DNA of 64,000 nt, from NCBI RefSeq assembly GCF_001005085.2, contig NZ_LBMU02000027.1, forward strand, positions 62,001 through 126,000, in the 5' to 3' direction. Source of the stretch: Streptomyces humi (lineage in GTDB: Bacteria; Actinomycetota; Actinomycetes; Streptomycetales; Streptomycetaceae). A program made the position numbers and the translations under genes. The notes under the pieces were generated by a model. The model was given only the letters and a program-made list of their open reading frames with translations, was not told where the DNA came from and did not search any database. Positions 57,535 to 64,000 of this stretch are shown in pieces (position 1 is the first letter of the stretch; every line of letters starts with the position of its first letter).

Positions 57535-59133
57535 TCACATCCGGAAGACGCCGAAGCCGCCCCGCGCGCCTTCGTAGGGGGCGGTGTGGATGGCGGACAG
57601 GGCAAGGCCGAGGACGGTCCGGGTGTCGCGCGGGTCGATGACGCCGTCGTCGTAGAGCCGCCCGGACAGGAACATCGGCAGCGACTCGGACTCGATCTGC
57701 TGCTCGACCATGGCACGCAGCGCCGCGTCGCCCTCCTCGTCGTACGGCAGGCCTTTCGCGGCGGCCGACTGGCGGGCGACGATCGACAGGACGCCCGCGA
57801 GCTGCTGCGGGCCCATGACGGCCGACTTGGCGCTGGGCCAGGCGAACAGGAACCGGGGGTCGTAGGCGCGTCCGCACATGCCGTAGTGCCCGGCGCCGTA
57901 GGAGGCGCCCATGAGGACGGAGATGTGCGGGACGCGGCTGTTGCTGACCGCGTTGATCATCATCGCGCCGTGCTTGATGATCCCGCCCTGCTCGTACTCC
58001 TTGCCGACCATGTAGCCGGTGGTGTTGTGGAGGAACAGCAGGGGGATGTCGCGCTGGTTGGCGAGCTGGATGAACTGGGCGGCCTTCTGCGACTCGGCGG
58101 AGAACAGGACGCCCTGGGCGTTGGCGAGGATGCCGACGGGGTAGCCGTGCAGGCTCGCCCAGCCGGTGGCGAGGCTCGTCCCGTACAGGGGCTTGAACTC
58201 GTCGAAGTCGGAGCCGTCGACGAGACGGGCGATCACCTCGCGCGGGTCGAAGGGGACCTTGAGGTCGCCGGGGACGACGCCGAGCAGTTCCTCGGGGTCG
58301 TACTTCGGCGGTTCGGCGGGGCCGGGGTCGGCGTGGGCCTTGCGGTGGTTGAGGCGGGCGACCACCCGCCGGGCCTGGCGCAGCGCGTCCGGTTCGTCGA
58401 CGGCGAAGTAGTCGGCGAGACCCGACACGCGCGCGTGCATCTCGGCGCCGCCCAGGGACTCGTCGTCGCTCTCCTCGCCGGTCGCCATCTTCACGAGGGG
58501 CGGCCCGCCGAGGAAGACCTTGGCACGTTCCTTGACCATGATCACGTGGTCGGACATGCCGGGGATGTACGCGCCGCCCGCGGTCGAGTTGCCGAAGACG
58601 ACGGCGACGGTGGGGATGCCGGCGGCCGAGAGCCGGGTCAGGTCCCGGAAGATGGCGCCGCCCGGGATGAAGATCTCCTTCTGCGAGGGCAGGTCGGCGC
58701 CGCCGGACTCGACCAGGCTGATGCAGGGCAGCCGGTTGGCGAGGGCGATGTCGTCGGCGCGCAGGGCCTTCTTCAGCGACCAGGGGTTGCTGGCGCCGCC
58801 GCGCACGGTCGGGTCGTTGGCCGTGATCAGGCACTCCACGCCCTCGACCACCCCGATCCCGGTGACGAGCGAGGCCCCCACGGCGTAATCGCTGCCCCAG
58901 GCGGCCAGTGGTGACAGCTCCAGGAAGGGCGTGTCCGGGTCGAGGAGCAGTTCGATGCGCTCCCGGGCGAGGAGCTTGCCGCGCTTGCGGTGCCGTGCCA
59001 CATATTTCTCGCCGCCGCCCGCGAGGGCCTTGGCGTGCTCGGCCTCCAGGTCGGTGAGCCTGGCGAGCATGGCGTCGCGGTTGGCCCGGAAATCGGGCGT
59101 GTTCGTGTCGAGGGTGGTCTCGATGACCGTCAC
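57535..59133 (-). CDS. Acyl-CoA carboxylase beta subunit (carboxyltransferase)
   Basis: A 532-residue carboxyltransferase. CoA and biotin contacts include ECLITANDPTVRGGASNPWS, VVFGNSTAGGAYIPGMSDHV and LLFLHNTTGYMVGKEYEQGG. The G-A-A-G-type oxyanion stretches fit methylcrotonyl/geranyl-CoA carboxylases better than propionyl-CoA carboxylase. Overlaps the AtuA-like stop by 4 nt. A mere family likeness cannot say whether the substrate is 3-methylcrotonyl-, geranyl- or another branched enoyl-CoA. Confidence 0.95.
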   Translation of the reverse strand: MTVIETTLDTNTPDFRANRDAMLARLTDLEAEHAKALAGGGEKYVARHRKRGKLLARERIELLLDPDTPFLELSPLAAWGSDYAVGASLVTGIGVVEGVECLITANDPTVRGGASNPWSLKKALRADDIALANRLPCISLVESGGADLPSQKEIFIPGGAIFRDLTRLSAAGIPTVAVVFGNSTAGGAYIPGMSDHVIMVKERAKVFLGGPPLVKMATGEESDDESLGGAEMHARVSGLADYFAVDEPDALRQARRVVARLNHRKAHADPGPAEPPKYDPEELLGVVPGDLKVPFDPREVIARLVDGSDFDEFKPLYGTSLATGWASLHGYPVGILANAQGVLFSAESQKAAQFIQLANQRDIPLLFLHNTTGYMVGKEYEQGGIIKHGAMMINAVSNSRVPHISVLMGASYGAGHYGMCGRAYDPRFLFAWPSAKSAVMGPQQLAGVLSIVARQSAAAKGLPYDEEGDAALRAMVEQQIESESLPMFLSGRLYDDGVIDPRDTRTVLGLALSAIHTAPYEGARGGFGVFRM

Positions 59134-60818
59134 AGCAGGGCCTCCGGGATGTCCAGGTGGCGGGAGCGGAGCCATTCGCCGAGGGCCTTGGCCTGGGGGT
59201 CGAAACGGTGCTGGGCGGCCACCCCCTGGCCGAGGATGCCCGCGACGGTGAAGTTGACGGCGCGGAGGCCGGGAAGGACGTGCCGGGTGACGGTCAGTCC
59301 GCCGGTCTCGGGCAGCAGTCCTCGGAACGCGTCGACGGTCAGGGTGTGCGCGAGCCAGCGCCAGGCCTCCTCGGAGCGCGCCCAGACGCCGACGTTGGCG
59401 CTGCCGCCCTTGTCCCCGCTGCGGGCCCCGGCGACGAGTCCGAGCGGCGCCCGCCGTGTGGGTCCCGCCGGGTACGGCTCGGGCAGCGGCGGTTCCGGCA
59501 GGTCCCGGAGTACGAGGGTGTCCCGGGCCGGCGGCACTGGCGTCCGCCGGCCGTCGTGGAGGACGGCCACATGGGGCACCTCCTCCTGGGGGACGTACCC
59601 GTCCTCGAAGACCCCATAGGGCGCGCCCTTGCCAGGTGGCGCGAGCACATGGAAGCCGGGATAGCTGGCGAGAGCCAGTTCCACGGCGGCGCCGCTCAGC
59701 GCCCGGCCGACGGTGTCCTGGCCGGGGTCCCGCACGACGAGCCGGAGCAGGGCGCTGGCCGTCTCCTCGGTGTCCGCGTCGGGCCGGTCCGTGCGGACGA
59801 GTTCCCACCGGACCTCGTCGGGCGGCGACTTGGCGAGCGCCTCGGTCATCTGCTCCCGCACCAGCGTGGCCTTCGCCTCGATGTCGAGGCCGGTGAGCAC
59901 GAAGACGACCTCGTTGCGGAAACCGCCGAGCCGGTTGCGGCCGACCTTGAGCGTGGGGGGCGGTGCCTCGCCCCGGACGCCCTCGATCCGTACCCGGTCG
60001 GGGCCGTCCTGACGCAGCCGGACCGTGTCGAGGCGGGCGGTGACGTCGGGTCCCGGATAGCGGGCGCCGCCGGTCTCGTAGAGGAGCTGGGCGGTCACCG
60101 TGCCGACGTCGACCAGGCCGCCGGTGCCGGGGTGTTTCGTGATGACACAGCTGCCGTCCTCGTGGACTTCGGCGAGCGGGAAGCCGGGCCGCCGCAGGTC
60201 CCGGCCCGCGTCGCCCGCCGCGGCGAAGAAGGCGTAGTTGCCGCCGGTGGCCTGGGTCCCGCACTCCAGGACGTGCCCGGCGACCACGGCGCCCGCGAGC
60301 CGGTCGTACGCGTCCGGCCCCCAGCCGAAGTGGGCGGCGGCGGGCCCGGTGACCAGGGCCGCGTCGGTCACCCGCCCGGTGACCACGATGTCGGCGCCGG
60401 CCCGCAGGCACTCGGCGATCCCGAAGCCGCCGAGGTAGGCGTGGGCGGCGAGGCTGCCGGGGTGGGCGGCGGTGAGGTCGTCGCCCTCCACATGTGCGAC
60501 ACGCACAGGGATGCCGAGCCGGTCGGCCAGCTTCCGTACGGCGTCGGCGAGTCCGGCGGGATTGAGCCCGCCCGCGTTCGTGACGATCCGTACGCCCCGC
60601 TCCCGGGCGAGACCCAGGCAGTCCTCCAGCTGGCGCAGGAAGGTGCGGGCGTATCCGGCACCGGGGTCCTTGAGGCGGTCGCGGCCCAGGATGAGCATGG
60701 TCAGCTCGGCGAGGTAGTCGCCGGTGAGGACGTCGAGTTCGCCTCCGGTCAGCATCTCGCGCATCGCGTCGAAACGGTCGCCGTAGAAACCGGAGGCGTT
60801 GCCTATGCGGAGGGTCAC
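59130..60818 (-). CDS. AtuA-like acyclic terpene utilisation family protein (DUF1446)
   Basis: A 562-residue protein of the AtuA/DUF1446 family. The N-terminal NASGFYGDRFDAMREMLTGG and VVTGRVTDAALVTGPAAAHF with LECGTQATGGNYAFFAA are the family's best blocks; the C-terminal KGGSANVGVWARS stretch ends the usual second domain. AtuA proteins are essential in bacterial acyclic terpene use, with unknown reaction. GTG start overlapping the upstream stop by 4 nt. It links this operon to branched isoprenoid-like substrates. Confidence 0.9.
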   Translation of the reverse strand: MTLRIGNASGFYGDRFDAMREMLTGGELDVLTGDYLAELTMLILGRDRLKDPGAGYARTFLRQLEDCLGLARERGVRIVTNAGGLNPAGLADAVRKLADRLGIPVRVAHVEGDDLTAAHPGSLAAHAYLGGFGIAECLRAGADIVVTGRVTDAALVTGPAAAHFGWGPDAYDRLAGAVVAGHVLECGTQATGGNYAFFAAAGDAGRDLRRPGFPLAEVHEDGSCVITKHPGTGGLVDVGTVTAQLLYETGGARYPGPDVTARLDTVRLRQDGPDRVRIEGVRGEAPPPTLKVGRNRLGGFRNEVVFVLTGLDIEAKATLVREQMTEALAKSPPDEVRWELVRTDRPDADTEETASALLRLVVRDPGQDTVGRALSGAAVELALASYPGFHVLAPPGKGAPYGVFEDGYVPQEEVPHVAVLHDGRRTPVPPARDTLVLRDLPEPPLPEPYPAGPTRRAPLGLVAGARSGDKGGSANVGVWARSEEAWRWLAHTLTVDAFRGLLPETGGLTVTRHVLPGLRAVNFTVAGILGQGVAAQHRFDPQAKALGEWLRSRHLDIPEALL

Positions 60819-61651
60819 GCCGGGCCGCCCTTCGGACCGGCCTTCGAGCCGCCGGACTTCGAGCCGCCGGACTTCGGTGTGCGGCCGGGGCCGGGTGGGC
60901 CCGCGAAGGCCTGGGCGATGTCCAACCAGCGGTCGGCGTCCGGTCCGACGGAGTCCAGCGCGAGATCGGCACGGTGGGCGCGCTGGGTGACCAGGAGACA
61001 GAAGTCGAGGGCGGTACCGGTGACGCGGTCGTCGGCGTCCTCGGGCCCGTACGTCCACAGCTCGCCGGACGGCGCGGTCAGCTCGACGCGGAACTCCTCG
61101 AACGGCACGGGCAGTCCGTGCACGCCGAAGGCGAAGTCGCGGGTACGGACACCGAGGCGGGCGATGTGCCGGAGCCGGTCGGTCGGGGTGCGGGTGACAC
61201 CCACCGTGTCCGCGATGTCCAGGCCGTGCGCCCAGGTCTCCATGAGCCGGGCGGTGGCCATGGAGGCGACCGCCATGGGCGGGCCGTACCAGGGGAAGCG
61301 TGCCCGCGGGGGCGCGGTGCGCAGCGCCTCCGCCAGGGCCTGGCGACCGGCCCGCCAGTCCGTCAGCAACTGCCCGGACGGCTTGGCCGCGCCCTCCTCC
61401 GCCCCGTTGTCCACGAAGTCCCCGGGCTGGGCGAGGGCCTTCTCGACCTCGCGCGCGAAGGCGTCCTGGTCGGTCACGGCCAGCAGGGAGGAGTGGTCGG
61501 TCCAGGCGAGATGGGCGATCTGGTGGGCGACGGTCCAGCGCGGCGCGGGGGTGGGCAGGGCCCACTGCTCGGTACCCAACCCGGCCACCAGCCGGTCGAG
61601 TTCCTCGCTCTCCGCACACAGGTCGTCGATGACGGGCGTCGGATCGGACAT
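60815..61651 (-). CDS. TIGR03084 family metal-binding protein (DinB/MDMPI-like)
   Basis: A 278-residue DinB-like protein with the actinobacterial mycothiol-S-transferase motif: WTVAHQIAHLAWTDHSSLLA and METWAHGLDIADTVGVTR carry the metal-binding His. The C-terminal Ser-Gly-Lys-rich tail repeats KSGGSK. The family is commonly found beside AtuA-like genes. Role unclear; a mycothiol-linked or metal-linked step is an inference. It heads the operon. An ATG four codons upstream is possible. Confidence 0.85.
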   Translation of the reverse strand: MSDPTPVIDDLCAESEELDRLVAGLGTEQWALPTPAPRWTVAHQIAHLAWTDHSSLLAVTDQDAFAREVEKALAQPGDFVDNGAEEGAAKPSGQLLTDWRAGRQALAEALRTAPPRARFPWYGPPMAVASMATARLMETWAHGLDIADTVGVTRTPTDRLRHIARLGVRTRDFAFGVHGLPVPFEEFRVELTAPSGELWTYGPEDADDRVTGTALDFCLLVTQRAHRADLALDSVGPDADRWLDIAQAFAGPPGPGRTPKSGGSKSGGSKAGPKGGPA

Positions 61652-61684
61652 GGGGAGGAGCATGGCAGCGCCACCAGAAACAAT

Positions 61685-61696
61685 CAAGCGTGCTTG
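61685..61696. promoter_or_regulatory. Palindrome at the head of the atu-like operon
   Basis: CAAGC-GT-GCTTG, perfect, about 34 bp before the TIGR03084 start. The right kind of site for a TetR dimer; the operon's own TetR is the obvious binder. Different from the CTGACG-type sites. Confidence 0.6.
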
Positions 61697-61803
61697 CATT
61701 AATTCCGGACGGGGTCCGGGCCGGGTGGTCCTTGGTGACATCCGGGGTGATCCTGGGGCATCCCTTGGGTCGGCCCGGCGTGGCAACGGTGGCCCTATGC
61801 CCT

Positions 61804-61820
61804 ATGTTCGATGCGAACAT
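61804..61820. promoter_or_regulatory. Palindrome at the permease promoter
   Basis: ATGTTCG-ATG-CGAACAT, perfect 7-bp arms, just before the permease coding region. It is the best candidate for the permease operon's operator. Confidence 0.5.
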
Positions 61821-61836
61821 CCGGCGATGGAGTGAT

Positions 61837-63024
61837 GTGTGGGGCGTACGGGGCGTGCGGAGCACTGATGAACCGGCCGTGGGGGCGCAGGCAACGGCCT
61901 TCGTAGCACCCACGGCGAGCGGTCACCCGACGGCCGCGGTGGCCGCGGACGCGGGGGCCCGGGACGGGCGGACCGCGAATGCGGGGGCCGAGGGCGCGGG
62001 GGCCGAGGCTGCGGGGGCCGAGGCTGCGGGGGCCGAGGCTGCGGGGGCCGAGGGTCGGGCTCCGCGGGAACTCCCGCGCTTCTGGCCCCTCTTCCTGGTG
62101 GCCGCCGCCGTGTTGCCCGGTACCGGCCTCTTCCTCCTCGGCCAGGGCGTGAGCAAGGCCGCGTTGCAGGCCTGGCAGACGGTGTGTCTCGCGGTGATCG
62201 TGCAGGCGACGCCGTTCCTGCTGCTCGGTACGGCACTGTCGGGGGCGATCAACGCGTTCGTGCCGGAGCGGGTGTTCACCCGGCTGCTGCCGAAGCGGCC
62301 CGCGCTGGCCGTGCCGGTCGCCGGGATCGCGGGCGTGGTGCTGCCGGGGTGCGAGTGCGCGTCGGTGCCGGTGGCGGGCAGTCTGATCGGGCGCGGGGTC
62401 ACCCCGGCCGCCGCTTTCGCGTTCCTGCTCTCCGCGCCCGCCATCAACCCGGTGGTGCTGACCGCCACCGCCATCGCGTTCCCCGGCACCCCCCTCATGG
62501 TGCTGGCCCGGCTGGTCGCCTCGCTGGTGACCGCGGCCGTGATGGGCTGGCTGTGGCTGTGGCTGGGCCGGGAGGAGTGGCTGCGGCCCGCCGTCCGGCA
62601 CACCGGGCACCAGCCGGGGCACCGCCGGTGGACGGAGTTCCGGCGCGCCTTCCAGCACGACTTCCTCCAGGCGGGCGGCTTCCTGGTGGTCGGTGCCATG
62701 GCCGCGGCCACCTTCAACGTCGCCGTACCGCGCTCGGTGCTCGACACCTTCTCCGGTTCGCCCTGGCTGTCGGTGCTGTTCCTGGCGGCGCTGGCGGTCA
62801 TCCTCGCGGTGTGCTCGGAGGCGGACGCGTTCGTGGCGTCGTCACTCACCGGCTTCTCGCCCACCGCCCGGCTGGCCTTCATGGTCGTCGGACCCATGGT
62901 CGACCTGAAGTTGATCGCCCTCCAGGCGGGTACGTTCGGACGGGCCTTCGCGGCCCGTTTCTCGGCGGCCACGACGGTCGTCGCGGTCCTGTGCGCGGTG
63001 CTGGTCGGAGGGGTGCTGCTGTGA
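61837..63024 (+). CDS. Permease (DUF318/ArsP_1-like) with expanded N-terminus
   Basis: A 395-residue membrane protein of the predicted permease family (PF03773) with about 8 helices. Helix 2 starts with VQATPFLLLGTALSGAINAF; the central GVVLPGCECASVPVAGSLIG, with two Cys, is the family's diagnostic block, and SAPAINPVVLTATAIAFPGT follows. The N-terminal 70 residues are low complexity with Ala-Gly-Ala-Glu repeats. GTG is preferred because GGAG lies 4 nt before it and because the upstream ATG falls inside a perfect palindrome. Its stop overlaps the next gene (GTGA), its usual TIGR03943 partner. Confidence 0.85.
   Translation: MWGVRGVRSTDEPAVGAQATAFVAPTASGHPTAAVAADAGARDGRTANAGAEGAGAEAAGAEAAGAEAAGAEGRAPRELPRFWPLFLVAAAVLPGTGLFLLGQGVSKAALQAWQTVCLAVIVQATPFLLLGTALSGAINAFVPERVFTRLLPKRPALAVPVAGIAGVVLPGCECASVPVAGSLIGRGVTPAAAFAFLLSAPAINPVVLTATAIAFPGTPLMVLARLVASLVTAAVMGWLWLWLGREEWLRPAVRHTGHQPGHRRWTEFRRAFQHDFLQAGGFLVVGAMAAATFNVAVPRSVLDTFSGSPWLSVLFLAALAVILAVCSEADAFVASSLTGFSPTARLAFMVVGPMVDLKLIALQAGTFGRAFAARFSAATTVVAVLCAVLVGGVLL
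61981..62055. repeat. 15-bp tandem repeat in the permease N-terminus
   Basis: Five 15-bp units GCGGGGGCCGAGGCT or near copies, coding AGAEA. The number is free to change without frameshift. Confidence 0.92.
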
Positions 63025-63827
63025 GACGTCCGCTCCAGGTGACCCTGCTGGTCCTCAGCGGTCTGGGCCTGCTGCACTCCGCCCTCTTCACCGACGTGTG
63101 CCTGCGCTACGTCAAGCCGGGCATGCGGCCGCTGCTGATCGTGTCCGGGTTCGTGCTGCTGGTGCTGGGCATCGCGGAGGCGGCGGCGCGGGAGGGCGGG
63201 ACACGGGAGGGGAGGAAGGGACACGGACGACATGGGGGCCACGCACACGATGACGGCTCGGCACACGGTGACGGCTCGGCCCACGGTGACGGCTCGGCCC
63301 ACGGGCACGACCACTCGGCCGTCCCCCGGGTCGCCTGGCTGCTTCTGCTGCCCGCGTTGAGCCTGCTCTTCTATGCCCCGCCGGCGCTCGGTGCCTACAC
63401 CGCCTCCCGGCAGCCCGCGAAGGTGGTGGCGGCGCAGGACAGTTTCGATCCGCTGCCGAAGACCTCACCACTGCCCATCACGCTCACGGATTTCACCACC
63501 CGTGTGCAGCAGGACCGCACACTCGCCCTCAAGGGGCGGACGGTGCAGATGAGCGGTCTGGTCACGCCCGTCGCCGGGGGCGGCAGCTGGGATCTGACGC
63601 GGATCATCATCTCCTGCTGCGCCGCCGACGCGCAGTCCGTGAAGGTACGGATCTACAGCAACAGCGTGCCGCCCGCCAACACCTGGGTGTCGGTCACCGG
63701 GAACTGGCATCCCGGCGGGAAGCTGGGCACGAAGTCCGCGCCGGTCGCGCTGGACGCGGAGACCGTGAAGAAGATCCAGCGCCCGTCGAACGGCTATCAG
63801 GACGCGCTGCCGTTCCCCTCCGGCTGA
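63021..63827 (+). CDS. TIGR03943 family permease subunit with His-rich loop
   Basis: A 268-residue partner of the permease. Two helices (VTLLVLSGLGLLHSALFTDV; LLIVSGFVLLVLGIAEAAA) lead to a His/Asp/Gly-rich loop (AHDDGSAHGDGSAHGDGSAH), a third helix (VAWLLLLPALSLLFYAPPAL) and a C-terminal extracytoplasmic domain with a CC pair in ISCCAADAQSV. The His-rich loop is like those in zinc, cobalt or nickel transporters, so the operon may move a divalent metal. GTG start, 4-nt overlap with the permease. Confidence 0.87.
   Translation: MRRPLQVTLLVLSGLGLLHSALFTDVCLRYVKPGMRPLLIVSGFVLLVLGIAEAAAREGGTREGRKGHGRHGGHAHDDGSAHGDGSAHGDGSAHGHDHSAVPRVAWLLLLPALSLLFYAPPALGAYTASRQPAKVVAAQDSFDPLPKTSPLPITLTDFTTRVQQDRTLALKGRTVQMSGLVTPVAGGGSWDLTRIIISCCAADAQSVKVRIYSNSVPPANTWVSVTGNWHPGGKLGTKSAPVALDAETVKKIQRPSNGYQDALPFPSG
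63255..63308. repeat. 18-bp repeat coding the His-rich loop
   Basis: Three copies of GGCTCGGCCCACGGTGAC-type units code GSAHGD, the last one incomplete. It extends the metal-binding loop in steps of six residues. Confidence 0.85.
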
Positions 63828-64000
63828 GAGCCGGTCACCGGCACCGGCCACCCACCGGCCCCGTGCTCCTGCTCCTGCTCCTGCTCCTGCTGGGCGCCGA
63901 CGACCTGCTCCGGCTGGGCGCCGATCACCGGCACGGGCTCCGCCTGCGGGCCGCCCGCCGGCCGGTTGCCACCGCGGCCCACCTGGCTGCGGACCGCGCC
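63797..64000 (-). CDS. C-terminal part of an unidentified protein
   Basis: The last 67 codons of a frame that runs off the right edge. It is Pro/Gln/Glu-rich, with QEQEQEQE coded by five-fold CTCCTG-type repeats and the pattern PVIGAQPEQVVGAQ. It overlaps the end of the convergent TIGR03943 gene by 31 bp. No domain can be seen, and a real C-terminus is likely but not certain. Confidence 0.4.
   Translation of the reverse strand, partial: GAVRSQVGRGGNRPAGGPQAEPVPVIGAQPEQVVGAQQEQEQEQEHGAGGWPVPVTGSQPEGNGSAS

Noticed and set aside
55682-58834. A 1050-codon open frame across two carboxylase genes
   Set aside because: Only the 614-codon part from the GTG at 57526 matches a biotin carboxylase; the rest is an out-of-frame shadow of the carboxyltransferase gene.

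Overview
The window is chromosomal DNA of a high-GC actinomycete, almost certainly Streptomyces. The evidence is codon use with G or C at nearly every third position, frequent GTG starts, GTGA/ATGA start-stop overlaps, a GTTCCCCGCGCCCC-type intergenic repeat family, and a run of genes (purU, an SCO4402-family protein, a 230-residue DtxR/DmdR repressor with a long antisense ORF, a SIS protein, pdxH, a second citrate synthase) that I remember, without having checked, as neighbours in S. coelicolor. I see no rRNA, tRNA, IS element, integrase, phage or CRISPR array; about 62 protein genes cover most of the sequence.

Region 1 (1-14.7 kb) mixes household and accessory genes: a TetR regulator, an Lrp/LysE pair, a deazaflavin-dependent reductase plus acyl-CoA dehydrogenase, a thiolase-fold lipid-transfer protein, an expansin-like secreted protein, a pyridoxamine-phosphate oxidase homologue, two GNATs, a DUF35 protein, a Tat-exported subtype-B tannase, a flavin monooxygenase and a Tat-exported amine oxidase. 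Region 2 (14.7-30.5 kb) is dominated by CoA-thioester catabolism: NDP-forming acyl-CoA synthetase plus enoyl-CoA hydratase, flavin reductase, MFS transporter, GlxA regulator, an SDR/acyl-CoA dehydrogenase/alcohol dehydrogenase operon, a cyclase-family hydrolase, a paired acyl-CoA dehydrogenase operon and an AMP-forming CoA ligase. A 15-bp palindrome close to CTGACG-N3-CGTCAG occurs nine times in regions 1 and 2, each time 4-49 bp upstream of the start codon of one of these catabolic genes. I read this as the operator of one regulon, perhaps for a cyclic or branched acid; the substrate cannot be told from the sequence.

Region 3 (30.5-51.4 kb) is conserved core: EF-hand protein, STAS anti-anti-sigma protein, ECF-like sigma factor with a translationally coupled zinc-finger/mycothiol-isomerase-type protein, purU, a lipoprotein solute-binding protein, a large proline-rich membrane protein, an HTH/TPR regulator, a prim-pol-like protein, a two-gene ABC exporter, an alpha/beta hydrolase lacking its nucleophilic Ser, DmdR1-like repressor, SIS protein, PAS/GAF protein, pdxH and citrate synthase. 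Between the GNAT and pdxH lies a consensus promoter, an ideal Shine-Dalgarno with a 12-codon ORF and a three-way-junction structure, which together look like a small transcript gene.

Region 4 (51.4-61.7 kb, minus strand) is one long eight-gene operon (TIGR03084 protein, AtuA-like, carboxyltransferase, biotin carboxylase, acyl-CoA dehydrogenase, CoA ligase, enoyl-CoA hydratase, TetR) whose content resembles the acyclic-terpene (atu) pathway; a CAAGC-GT-GCTTG palindrome at its head is the probable operator for the TetR at its end. Region 5 (61.8-64 kb) is a divergent two-gene permease operon with a His-rich loop, followed by the end of an unidentified gene. In-frame tandem repeats have expanded low-complexity segments in at least five proteins of the window.
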